Assembly: GCA_019677205.1 (NCBI GenBank)
Contig: JAAMXY010002091.1
Coordinates: 1-50,237, forward strand
Length of the DNA stretch: 50,237 bases
Reading direction: 5' to 3'
Source: Pinguiococcus pyrenoidosus
Lineage: Eukaryota > Sar > Pinguiophyceae > Pinguiochrysidales > Pinguiochrysidaceae
Below the pieces are notes generated by a model that was given only the letters and a program-made list of their open reading frames with translations, did not search any database and was not told the origin of the DNA. How positions within the stretch are numbered: the stretch's first letter is position 1; each line of letters starts with the position of its first letter. This document shows positions 1 to 8,867 of the stretch, one piece after another. Both the position numbers and the translations under genes were made by a program.

Positions 1-1915
1 GCAACAGGCGTTGCCCGACGTACTTGATCAGCTGCGGCGTGAGGCCTGGTCCGTCCTCCACGACAGGTGGCGCTTGGGCACTGGCCTCGAGGCCGGGGCT
101 TCCGACCGGAACAAGCGACCCAGGCTGCGTCGCGCCCGGTGCAGCAAGCAATGGATCTGGCGCATTGTCCGCCGAGGTGGCGGCCATGGGATTTAAAGCT
201 GGTTCCGCCTGCGTTAAGACCTGTGCAGTTTGCGCTTGTTGCGCTTGTTGCGCTTGTTGCTGCACGCCCGCTTGCGGGATGCCAGCTCGGGAAGGCTCAT
301 GGGCAGCGGCAGACGTGCTCGTCGTCGCGATGTTGTCTGGGCCTGGGTTGGCGTACTGAGGGACCTCCGCAGGCGCCGCCGGAACCACGGGAGGTACGGG
401 AGGTACGGGAGGCACGACGCCCAATTGATCATGCCCAGGCAGATTGGGGTCCATAGGTGGAAGCGGCGGCGGCTCATCCGGAAGAGCTGGCACAGCTGGA
501 ACAGCAGGAAGCGGTGCCTGGGCGCTCGCATCTTGTGCCAGGCTGGCCGACGCTCCGGGCGGTTGATTTATCGGCGGGGGCTCCACAGGAGCACTCCCCA
601 AAGGTGGCTCGGGCGGCTCCATCGGCAGCACCGGGGGTAAAGGTGGCTGCTGCACCGCGGCTCCATTCGTCTCCGGCGAGGCTGCTGGAGCAACCGGCAG
701 AGTCCCTCCCGCGCTCGAAGGAGCCTCCTTGTCTTGGACGCTCCCAATCCCGATGATCGTCGCCAACGCATCCTGAGCAGTCTCCATGAAGCCAGGCTCC
801 GGACCGTCCGCTCGTGCTTTTGGTGCGCTGACTTTCGTCTCAGGTTGTCGCAGCGGGCCCGGTTCGGGGACTCGAACTGATTCGAGGGGCTCGTCGGCAT
901 CATCGCCTCTTCCGAAGCCAAAGCCGAAGTGCATCTCTGCAATCTCTCTGGTCGCGTCTTCCTTCAGGTGATCCACGTACGCGGCCGCCTTCTCGAACGT
1001 ATCCGTTGCCGTTGTGGCCAGGCTCTTCCACAGGCCGCCGCCAACGGACATGAACCCGCCGTCCTTGTCCTTCGGCATGCTCAGCAGCTTCTGCAAGGCT
1101 CCGTCCGTTCCCTCTGGGAGCAAGTACTGCTCCTTTGCAAACTCCTCGAGCTCCATGTGAGAAATGAAGCCGTCACCATTCGTGTCCAAGAGGTCCGCCA
1201 AGTTGCCGGGGAGCTCCAGGATGCTGGCCGGGTCCTGCTGCCGCGCATGCCGCGAGAGCTCCTCCAGCTCCTTCGCTTCTCGCAGCACCTCGTCCGCAGA
1301 AATCTTCCCGTCGTGATTGATGTCCAAGGTGCGCTGATCGAACTTCTGCGTCACGTGGAAATGCGGGTTCCCATCGGTGTTGATCGGCGGTATCGTGTAG
1401 ATCAGCGCCATCGTGAAGATCGCCTGCACAATGGCCACGCCGATGAGAATGTTCGCCCACAGGTTCGTCGTACACGCCCCGTCTCGCACTGTGGACACCA
1501 CGCAGCGCGCCAGCTTGAACAAGCACACCGCGCAGAAGTACGGCAGGAGGATGCATCTCACGAGGATTTCCACCGGCGCACACACGCAGCGCAGAAGCCC
1601 CCGCAGCATCTCCCGCACACACGACACCGCCGTGAGCGCCGCGAAGCGCAGCGGCCCATACCGGCACAGGCAGATGCCCTCGAAGACGTTGCGGATCACC
1701 AGCGCTGCTTGGTGGACCACGCGAAGGAGCGCTCGTCCGGCCACCAACAACCACTGCACAAGTGCGTCTTCTTCCAACTCCTCTCTCCGCCTCTGTCGCC
1801 GCCTCCGCCTCTTCTTGCGCTGCAGCGCATCCAGCTCTTTGCCCTTCTCCGAGGACTTCCCATAGGAGCGCAGATCCTCTTCGTCTCCGACCGCAGACTT
1901 GTGGTGCTGCGACAT
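1..1915 (-). CDS. EF-hand multi-span membrane protein with long Pro/Gln-rich tail (partial)
   Basis: One open frame runs on the minus strand from the ATG at 1915 to the window edge, 638 codons with no stop, so the C terminus lies outside. The N terminus has a polybasic run (residues 34-43). Hydrophobic segments follow at about 54-72, 118-134 and 152-175, the last the most convincing membrane helix. Two canonical EF-hand loops follow: DINHDGKISADE (198-209) and DTNGDGFISHME (244-255), with Asp/Asn at positions 1, 3 and 5 and Glu at 12. From about residue 330 the chain is low-complexity, rich in Pro, Ala and Gln, including a QQA repeat encoded near 235-263. By family logic the EF-hands bind calcium next to the membrane. 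No channel or transporter signature was recognised, so the function is unknown. It is divergent with the gene at 2358. Confidence 0.8.
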   Translation of the reverse strand, partial: MSQHHKSAVGDEEDLRSYGKSSEKGKELDALQRKKRRRRRQRRREELEEDALVQWLLVAGRALLRVVHQAALVIRNVFEGICLCRYGPLRFAALTAVSCVREMLRGLLRCVCAPVEILVRCILLPYFCAVCLFKLARCVVSTVRDGACTTNLWANILIGVAIVQAIFTMALIYTIPPINTDGNPHFHVTQKFDQRTLDINHDGKISADEVLREAKELEELSRHARQQDPASILELPGNLADLLDTNGDGFISHMELEEFAKEQYLLPEGTDGALQKLLSMPKDKDGGFMSVGGGLWKSLATTATDTFEKAAAYVDHLKEDATREIAEMHFGFGFGRGDDADEPLESVRVPEPGPLRQPETKVSAPKARADGPEPGFMETAQDALATIIGIGSVQDKEAPSSAGGTLPVAPAASPETNGAAVQQPPLPPVLPMEPPEPPLGSAPVEPPPINQPPGASASLAQDASAQAPLPAVPAVPALPDEPPPLPPMDPNLPGHDQLGVVPPVPPVPPVVPAAPAEVPQYANPGPDNIATTSTSAAAHEPSRAGIPQAGVQQQAQQAQQAQTAQVLTQAEPALNPMAATSADNAPDPLLAAPGATQPGSLVPVGSPGLEASAQAPPVVEDGPGLTPQLIKYVGQRLL

Positions 1916-2124
1916 TCTGGAGGAGAACCGAATGAGATCGGCTTCGCGGCCGATTTGGCTTCCGTCGACTTTCGTCGCGTGTTGAGCGGTGACGACAGAT
2001 CCAACGCCTCTCCTCCTATCTTGCACACATCGGCGAATGGCGCTGCTCGCGAAGATGAACTAAAAAGTCGGCGCGAACGCGCAATGGAGTGAGCGAAGAC
2101 GCGAAGTCATCACATCAACGCTAT

Positions 2125-2225
2125 GTGGTCTAGGAGTACCCTAGTATATCACTGAATGATTGTAGATAAACATCATTCTATTGGTTGGTATACTGAAAGT
2201 AGTTTTCAAAATAAAGTCGGGATCA
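2125..2225. promoter_or_regulatory. AT-rich island in divergent gap 1916-2357
   Basis: The 442-bp gap between the EF-hand gene (-) and the coiled-coil gene (+) is GC-rich except for this stretch, which is clearly AT-rich and includes TTTTCAAAATAAAG near 2204-2217. Its position between two divergent starts makes it a candidate shared promoter. This is inference from composition and position only. No other feature was seen in the gap. Confidence 0.35.
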
Positions 2226-2357
2226 ACGAAAAACCGCGGCAGCAGCCGGTTTCAAACTCCACTGGCAACGCCGATGAAAAGATGGCAGAGCCGCTTTGTG
2301 AGGAGTCTCGGCGACGGCTTGCGCTGAGCTGTGTCGGCGTCGTCTTGGAAAGCGATC

Positions 2358-3081
2358 ATGGGAAATCATGAAGCTACGCTGCTCTTGGAGCAGAGCGAAC
2401 CGCTGAGGAAGCCAAGGCAGTTCGGCCCTCGCTCTCCGCCTCGTCCACAAGTTCCGTCAACCGCCAAGAAGAGCAAGCGAAAAAAGAAGAAGAAGTCGTC
2501 CACGGAGAGCGAAGACTCCCCGGTGTCCTCCTCCGAAGACGCCGAACCCTCGCCACGAAACCTCATTTCGAAGGAGCTGGAGGACGAGCTGGAGAAGTAC
2601 GAGAACCTTGTGCAAGATCTCAAGGCGCAGGCGGGAGGAGCGAGCACGGAGGACCTTGCGGAAGACGTTGATCTCATCATGGTACGCAAGTCACTGCCTG
2701 CCTCTTCTCATCTAGCAAGCCTGAGCCTCGCTGTTGCTTTGACGAGTAGCTGCAGTTGGAGACGCGGCGGAAGAAGAATGAAGCGACGCAAAGACGTGTC
2801 GACGCCATGAAGCTGCTCTTGGTCGACTTGCGCCTTCTCGACACGAAGCTGTGAGTGTCGTTTAGAGATGTCGTTGTGGCTCTGATGAAGCTGGTCTGGT
2901 GCAGAGGAGGTTACGCGAAGAAAAAGCAGAGCCGGTCGTTGCAAAGCCGCTGGCGAAAGAGGGCAACGCAGAACCGGAGACGGAACGGCGATGTTTGCAG
3001 TCAAGACGTTCAACTTGTTTCTCGGGTCTCTCTGCTTTCGTGTGTTCGTGTATCTGGGTCCACCAGAGCCAATCAGCGTAA
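2358..3081 (+). CDS. Lysine-rich coiled-coil orphan protein
   Basis: The ATG at 2358 opens a 108-codon exon ending at 2681. It encodes a KKSKRKKKKKSS basic run (nuclear-localisation-like), a Ser/Glu-rich acidic segment and then a charged helical stretch. A GTACGC donor and an acceptor at 2749 join it in frame to 2750-2850, which continues the coiled coil (LETRRKKNEATQ). A third exon from about 2907 to a TGA at 3081 is the most charged and plausible reading, giving about 199 residues. The acceptor at 2904 gives an alternative frame, so the last exon is uncertain. I do not recognise the family. The composition suggests a small nuclear scaffold or chromatin-associated protein. It is convergent with the RMI2-like gene. 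Confidence 0.5.
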
Positions 3082-3234
3082 GTAGTGCGCCGCGGTCTTA
3101 GCGCTGGCCACCGAGCTCGCGGCTCGTCCCTGCAATCACGCGGAGACAGCCACCTCTACTTTCCGCATCATCACACATCTTCCAACGGCAAGTCCTTAAG
3201 ATAGCAAAGCGCTCCGGACGTTCATGCAATACAT

Positions 3235-3738
3235 TCATGCCAAATCAATGATGCAACGAGGTGGCACTTCGGCTCCCCCGGCCTCCTCGCGATGTCGCTG
3301 CTGAAAGTGCACTTGCGGCACGGAGAGCAACCACAGAATCTCGCTGAAGTGATCGTTCAAGACCACGAGTGAGTGCAGCAATGCGTCGCAATTCTGAGAG
3401 CACTCGCGGGCAACGCGTGCGGTCAAGGAAACGTAGTCGCCAACCTAGGCGGCGCAAAGTAGCTTAGAGCCGCAAAGCTGATCTCCCAGATACCAGTGAA
3501 GCGGACGCGAGAAACGCACCTTCAGATGCCTCAGCGTCTGTCGAACGATGCTCTCGTCCGCTCTGTACAGATAGTTGAGCACTGCAGTGCCGTCATCCAC
3601 CGCGATGAGGTTCCGGTCTCCCGAGATCTCCACAACAACGCCTTGGATCCAAATGAGCTTGGGCTCCTCTTCGGCGTGGACCAGCATCGACTGGAAGACC
3701 TTGGCATGCACGAGTCCATCCTGGCCGCCGCTGGTCAT
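3235..3738 (-). CDS. RMI2-like OB-fold protein
   Basis: Two exons (3738-3520 and 3444-3235) join across a 75-bp intron with an AAG|GTGCGT donor and a phase 0 junction, giving 142 residues, close to the usual length of RMI2. The N-terminal half has the OB-fold pattern WIQGVVVEISGDR followed by IAVDDGTAVLNY. The second exon continues with VGDYVSLTARV and ends near a Leu/Trp-rich helix. This layout (beta strands, a DDGT turn, a GDYV strand, a C-terminal helix) matches RecQ-mediated genome instability protein 2, which with RMI1, TOP3 and a RecQ helicase dissolves double Holliday junctions. Another single-OB protein (RPA3- or Stn1-like) is the main alternative. The start at 3738 is the only ATG that keeps the frame open. 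Confidence 0.55.
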
Positions 3739-4211
3739 CTCCTCGGCGTCGCTACGTCATAAAGATGGCAAACGGGAGGCCAGGAGGCCCAGGTTCCGTA
3801 TCTGGTCGGACCGCGAGGATTCAAACGGAGTTCGAGTTGGTTTTGGCGGGAAGCTACGGGAGTCAGCTGATCCAAGATTCAGCTTCGTCCAAGTGCCGCA
3901 TCGGCGCAAAGGCCTAAGGCGGCGCCACTTCGCTCGTTCATACCCACCTCAGGACGCCGTTTGCGGCGAAAGTACACCAGTGGACGGAAGTGAGGCGCGG
4001 CGACCAAAGTCTCTAACGTGAACACAACGCGTAGTGGACTGCTTGAACGCACGAACTTGCGGATTAGCAGCGGCTCTTCGGAGCGAACCGTCACTTCAGC
4101 TGAGCTACTGACAAGACCCTTGAGCGCGAAGATCGAGAGAGAAATGGATCGTCCTTGGTAGAGCTGTAGTTCCGTGCTATCCGGCTTCTGTCCGGCTTCT
4201 CCTGGCTTCAA
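3739..4211. other. Divergent gap without an AT island
   Basis: This 473-bp gap separates the starts of the RMI2-like gene (-) and the ARM-kinase gene (+). Unlike most other divergent gaps in the window it has no strong AT-rich island. ORFs crossing it are shadows of the kinase gene or have no coding character. It presumably contains both promoters, but no specific element stands out. Confidence 0.3.
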
Positions 4212-7172
4212 ATGCGGCGCTTTAGATTCTGGCGTCGAAGAGGCGCGGAGAAGCCGCGCCACAGCACCGGCAACGCGGAAGACCGGGCCCGACCGCCACC
4301 GCCGGAGTTTCTCAGCCGAAGCCAGTCGCAAGATAGAGACGAAGAGCTCCAGGCTGCGGTGCTGCAGCTCCGTAGACTGTTCGACCAACTCGCGGCGCTG
4401 AACCTTGAGCGGTGCCGACCCAGCGACACGGACGAGGACACGGAAGCGGAGCTGGAGTCCGACGAGAGTGAAGACATGCGCCCAGGCGAACTCATGGAGG
4501 AGACCCTCAAGGTGGCGGCCGCGGCGCCAAAGGCAGTTGTGGGCGTTGTGGGATCGGAAGACGTCGTGACTCTCACCAAAATGATGAAGGCGTATCCGCC
4601 GCTGCTCAACGTCCAGATCTCGGCGGTGAAGTTGCTGATCACCATCGACAGAGAAGTGCCTCGCTTGCGACTGAACATCGTGAGGCATGCGCTGGTGTAC
4701 GCTCTTCAAGCCATGCGGGTCCATCAGAGTAGCGGCGAGCTGCAGATGAAAGTTCTGAAGCTGCTGGTCAACGTCTCGGTCTACGAGGAGGCATCCATGG
4801 CGCTCATCGTGCATAAGGGCGTCAAAGCCATCAGTAGTGCAGTCCGGATGTATCCAAACTCGTTGTACATAGCGAAGAAGGCGATCCTGCTGATGCGCAG
4901 CCTGTCGCAGAGCCACCAGAACCATTTCGAGGTCCTACGGCAAGATGGAGCGCAGTTGATCTTCCGCGTCCTCCGGTTGGCCGCACGGGACTCTGCAGAG
5001 GGTCCCCGCCTAGCAGAGCTCGCCATGGAGTCTCTCCGCGAGCTTGCAGAGTTCGCATCGGCCAACGAGATCTACAAGAGCCGAGATGCGCTGGGGCATC
5101 TCATGGAGCGAGTGGCGCAGTTCGAGGGTTTGTCCGACTCCGGGAGTGATGGCGCGGAGGAGGACGAAGTGGAGACGGACCTGCAGGAAGGGAGTACGGG
5201 CTTCGCAATCGACTACCCTGACGCGAGGTCGAGACAGGCAGCAGGTGGGAAGCCCCCTCTGTTCCATGGACCCGCCGCGTCCTCGCAGGAGCCGGCCACG
5301 AAAGGAGTCCTCTCGTCCTTCCTCCGGAGCGTGGTCTCGACAACTCCTGATGCCTCTCAAGACAAGGTCCGGGGCATCGGGCTCGGCAGAGAGCTGGGCT
5401 TCGAAACGGACGCAAGCTTCGATGGCCTGTCCGAAGCCAGGGCTGCCGTCGAGTGCTTCGCCCGCGTCCACAATGTTCTCGGTGTTGGCAAGTTCAGTGC
5501 GGTCATGCTCTGCAGCAAGTTTCGACAAGATAAGATTGACGCGGTGGGAGCTCTGCAGAAGGAAGAAGCAACGGAGGCATCCGGAGGGAAGCAGCAAGCA
5601 GAAGCCAGAGGCATCGACGAGAACCAGCCGCTGGCAATCAAGGTCATGTTTCGGCGCTGGAGCCAGATGTCAGACGGACAACGCTCTGCCCTTACGAGAG
5701 AGGCAGGTCTGCTGCTGTCACTACAGCAGACTTCCACGTGTAGCCAGATTGTGAGGCTCCTGGACGTTGCCCATGTCGGCAGCCATTGCTGCCTGGTGTT
5801 CCCGCATTGTGGTCCGGACGCGCATTTCCTGATTGTGGAAGGAGGGCCCTTTTCGGTTCCCGAGGCCCGATCGTTGGCGAGGCAGCTCCTGCTTGCGCTC
5901 GACCACATTGCAAAGTGCGATGTCATTCATCGCGACATCAAGCCTGAGAACATGCTGATTCAGACGATCAAAGGCGGCGGCCTTCATCTCGTGGTCGCGG
6001 ACTTTGGGTTTGCAAGGACACTGAGCCACGAAGATCCGCTGTCGCTTCCGCTGGGAACGTTCGGCTACATCGCTCCGGAGGTCCTCTTTGGCGATGGTTA
6101 TGGAACCGGAGCCGACGTTTGGGCCGCAGGTATCTCCGTGCTACGGATGCTGCTGGGATACCCAACTGCGACGAAGCACACATCTGGGTTGTCCGAGGAG
6201 GAGGGCAGGCTTGTGGAAAGCGGAAGCTCCGATCCATGGTTGGATCTCTGGACGCGTTGCCAGGTCCTGCTGCACCACCGGAAGAAATGCTTAGATGGAA
6301 ATGGAGAGGCCGGTGGAAGCATGTCGGAGCTGGTCGGCACGAAAGCCGTGGTGGGCGAGAATGCTGACGCACCGGAGAAGTCCCAAAATGGAAATGGCGG
6401 TCAAGGTGAGCTACTGCGCCACGCCTCCTCCTCGTCAGTTACAGCGCGCTTCGTCCCTGTGGACAGCCCTGGAATTGCGGTGGAGTGGGATGCCAGCTTG
6501 GCGCTGGGCACCGGCTGGAGCGAGACCGTGCGAAGGGTCGAACAGGCCAGAGATGGAGGCGCATGGGATGATCGACTGCCGCAAGCGGCTGGCTTCGTTC
6601 CCAAAGAGTCTGTTGCTGCCGAGCAGCAGGACGGCCCCTCGGATTTGGATGCGCAGGATCCTGCTCCGGAGCCGCGGTTGCCGGCGATGCCTGCGGAATT
6701 GTCAAGAATGCTGTCCGCGGACGAGCGGGGGCTTTTCCTGCGCCAAGATGCTCCTTGGCAGCCCCTCTCGGAGCTGGCCCGGCTGCTGATCTACGCTCGC
6801 CGCAAGATTCGACACCAGTCCACGATGCAGCCCCCCCGAGAGAAGGAAGCGGAGCTGAGCAATCGAGCGTTCTCCTTCAACCCGTTCACTATCCTTTCGT
6901 CCGCGACCTCAGAAGTGGAGACCGGCCCAGACGAGAGCCAGGAGAAGCATGTAGTTGAAAGGGGCGAGACCACCAGCAACATGGAACCACCAGCGAACGA
7001 CATCGTATCCCAAAGAAGGAGAGAGTTGGAAGAGGCCTGTGCTTTTCTCCAATCCGCACTAGAGCTGGACAAGTGGCGGAGACAGACTGCCGGCGAGCTG
7101 CTTCAGTCCTGTGACTGGATTGCGATGGGAGATACCAGCGGCGGCGCAGATGACGCACAAATGAGGCACTAA
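4212..7172 (+). CDS. Armadillo-repeat / serine-threonine protein kinase fusion
   Basis: A single open exon encodes 986 residues. Residues about 100-310 form repeated Leu/Val-rich helices typical of armadillo/HEAT folds (for example LLVNVSVYEEASMALIVHKG). The kinase domain follows: Gly-rich loop GVGKFSAV (424-431), Val-Ala-Ile-Lys-type lysine K477, catalytic HRDIKPEN with D575, DFG with D597, and APE ending at E623. All catalytic residues are present, so an active Ser/Thr kinase is expected. About 40 extra residues lie between the Gly loop and the lysine, and a long acidic, low-complexity insert follows the activation segment before C-terminal helices. An N-terminal ARM with a C-terminal kinase is the reverse of FUSED/TIO-like kinases. 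The subfamily is not assigned. Its stop is only 11 bp from that of the convergent proteasome gene. Confidence 0.85.
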   Translation: MRRFRFWRRRGAEKPRHSTGNAEDRARPPPPEFLSRSQSQDRDEELQAAVLQLRRLFDQLAALNLERCRPSDTDEDTEAELESDESEDMRPGELMEETLKVAAAAPKAVVGVVGSEDVVTLTKMMKAYPPLLNVQISAVKLLITIDREVPRLRLNIVRHALVYALQAMRVHQSSGELQMKVLKLLVNVSVYEEASMALIVHKGVKAISSAVRMYPNSLYIAKKAILLMRSLSQSHQNHFEVLRQDGAQLIFRVLRLAARDSAEGPRLAELAMESLRELAEFASANEIYKSRDALGHLMERVAQFEGLSDSGSDGAEEDEVETDLQEGSTGFAIDYPDARSRQAAGGKPPLFHGPAASSQEPATKGVLSSFLRSVVSTTPDASQDKVRGIGLGRELGFETDASFDGLSEARAAVECFARVHNVLGVGKFSAVMLCSKFRQDKIDAVGALQKEEATEASGGKQQAEARGIDENQPLAIKVMFRRWSQMSDGQRSALTREAGLLLSLQQTSTCSQIVRLLDVAHVGSHCCLVFPHCGPDAHFLIVEGGPFSVPEARSLARQLLLALDHIAKCDVIHRDIKPENMLIQTIKGGGLHLVVADFGFARTLSHEDPLSLPLGTFGYIAPEVLFGDGYGTGADVWAAGISVLRMLLGYPTATKHTSGLSEEEGRLVESGSSDPWLDLWTRCQVLLHHRKKCLDGNGEAGGSMSELVGTKAVVGENADAPEKSQNGNGGQGELLRHASSSSVTARFVPVDSPGIAVEWDASLALGTGWSETVRRVEQARDGGAWDDRLPQAAGFVPKESVAAEQQDGPSDLDAQDPAPEPRLPAMPAELSRMLSADERGLFLRQDAPWQPLSELARLLIYARRKIRHQSTMQPPREKEAELSNRAFSFNPFTILSSATSEVETGPDESQEKHVVERGETTSNMEPPANDIVSQRRRELEEACAFLQSALELDKWRRQTAGELLQSCDWIAMGDTSGGADDAQMRH

Positions 7173-7183
7173 TTCTTCCTCCG

Positions 7184-8350
7184 CTATCTCGCATTCGCTT
7201 CAACCGTGAACTGCACGCGCTCTCCGTCTCGCTGCCCCGGCGACAAGATCAGAAGGTCGTTCCCGTCCAGCGAATCAACCCTCTCTTCATCGCAGCTCGG
7301 GGGCGCCGACAACGTGATGACCTCAGCAGCGTATGACACGTCGCCGCTTCTCTTCTTCGACGCAGCCGTGTGAGACTTCTGATATCCCTTGGCCTCCACA
7401 GCGGTGTCCAGGATCTTCAGCAGCTTGTCGCGTGCGCTTCCGAGGCTCAAACTTGCTCCATTGGGGGCTGCCTCGAGATGGTCCACCTCGGTCTCCAGAT
7501 CCCTCTCGACTTGCGACGATCCCAGGCCAAGGCACACGGCTTTCCAGCTGGAAGAGACGTAGATGCAAGAGCGAAGGTGCGAAGGCAAGAAACGTCAGGA
7601 GAGCCTCAGGCGCGCACGATTGCCTGCCGTGCCTACCTCGTGACGGCCCCCGTAGAGGCGACTTGGTAGAGTTGAACGCCACTGTGGGCATCCCAGCCGG
7701 CAACCAGCACGCTGGTCCCGAGCGGCCGTCCACGATTCAGACCCTGCGTGAACTCGTGCATGAGGTCGGCGATCTTGTTGGCAAGCAGCAAGAGCGGAAT
7801 GGGCTCATCGAACTGCCGACTGGAACCCAAAGCGGCCAAGAAACACTTTTAGGCCCGTTTCCCCATCAAGTCGGGAGAGAGCCCATGTGATGTACCGGTG
7901 CTCCGAGCAAAGATCCATGGCCAGGGAGCGGATGAGTAGCGAGTCCGGCTTCAGCCCACAAGCGCCCACCGCCACATGCGTATCTGCCATGCTCAGCTTC
8001 TCAAGCCTATCAAAATCTGATGAGAAAAAAAAAAAAAAAACAGGTGCATCAGAAGTCAGATGACCCAACTGAAGGGACCACTCCCGCATGTTCACTCGTC
8101 GCTTCGCACCTCGGAGTTGCGCTTCGGCCGTCGGGACAGTTTTGAGCGCCACAAGACACACGCCGTCCGGGGTCTTGATCGCGGCCATGGGCGCCGACCG
8201 AGCCACGGCCTCAGCAGCGTAAGACAGCTGCAGAAGATCGCCTTTTGGGCTGAAGACGATCTTGTGTTGGTCGAAAGGCGCCGGATCCACTGCCGAAAGG
8301 CACAGAACTCCGACGACAACGCGTAGTTGACGCCTCATCTTGACCGCCAT
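7184..8350 (-). CDS. 20S proteasome alpha-type subunit with N-terminal signal-like extension
   Basis: Four exons (8350-8110, 8016-7896, 7819-7637, 7547-7184) with consistent phases give 302 residues. The proteasome alpha signature is clear: FSPKGDLLQLSYAAEAV at the start of the fold, then GVCLVALKTV, DTHVAVGACGLKPDS and RPLGTSVLVAGWD, then SWKAVCLGLGS. Alpha subunits form the gating outer rings of the 20S core. The chain is longer than the usual ~240 residues and quite divergent. A hydrophobic stretch (VVVGVLCLSAV) follows a short basic N terminus, looking like a signal peptide ending before DPAPF. Ordinary cytosolic alpha subunits lack this. Intron 1 (8017-8109) has a run of 16 T on the coding strand as its polypyrimidine tract. 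The C terminus extends about 60 residues beyond the fold. The isoform is unclear, weakly nearest alpha-6. Confidence 0.8.
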
Positions 8351-8471
8351 TCACGGCCAGTGACGTCCGTACTGGAGATGTGCCTCTTTCGAAAAGGGAC
8401 AGTGGGGGATATCGGATCAGACAAACCTGAAACCCTCTGGGCATCGAAAATGGCGGGAAAACTCCGGTGCT

Positions 8472-8560
8472 GGAAATATTTTAAATAATGGTTTGAATAA
8501 TCATCTATAAAATAAAAATAAATAAAATTATACGATTGAGTTTAAAACTTAACGTTATCA
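8472..8560. promoter_or_regulatory. AT-rich island in divergent gap 8351-8867
   Basis: A very AT-rich block (roughly 15-20 percent GC) lies in the gap between the proteasome gene (-) and the NYN gene (+). It contains ATTTTAAAT at 8478-8486, several A/T runs, and TTTAAAA at 8541-8547. It is the clearest of the islands and a candidate bidirectional promoter core. The rest of the gap shows no gene. Confidence 0.4.
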
Positions 8561-8867
8561 GCTGACGCGCAGATTGCGGCCCTTTGGCGCCTTAAGCGCC
8601 CAATTCGAGGGGTTTTCGGCCTTTTTCCGCAGTGGAGCCGTTGTACAGGCCTTAGACGCTGCTGAAAGCTGTACTGGTGTCGTTCGGGCGTCTTTCATTC
8701 GAGAACGACGTCGACTCTCGTTGTTCCCGCGCTTTTCCCAACTTCAAAGCTGTAAAAAGGCGCGCAAGTCGCCTTTTCTTTACGCAGTTCTGCTCCGATG
8801 CTCGCTTGATACCTGTGTACTCTGCTGTGGTAAAGCTGCCACAGGGTTCTGGCGCCCGTGGAGACCG

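Noticed and set aside
929-2092. 387-codon plus-strand ORF
   Set aside because: It is antisense to the EF-hand gene, whose EF-hands and open frame are decisive.
3879-4925. 348-codon minus-strand ORF
   Set aside because: It is antisense to the kinase gene's 5' region; no domain, and the opposite strand is clearly coding.
8026-8041. Poly(A) run as a retrotransposon tail
   Set aside because: It lies immediately before a splice acceptor on the opposite strand, so it is the polypyrimidine tract of the proteasome gene's first intron. No target-site duplication or element body was seen.
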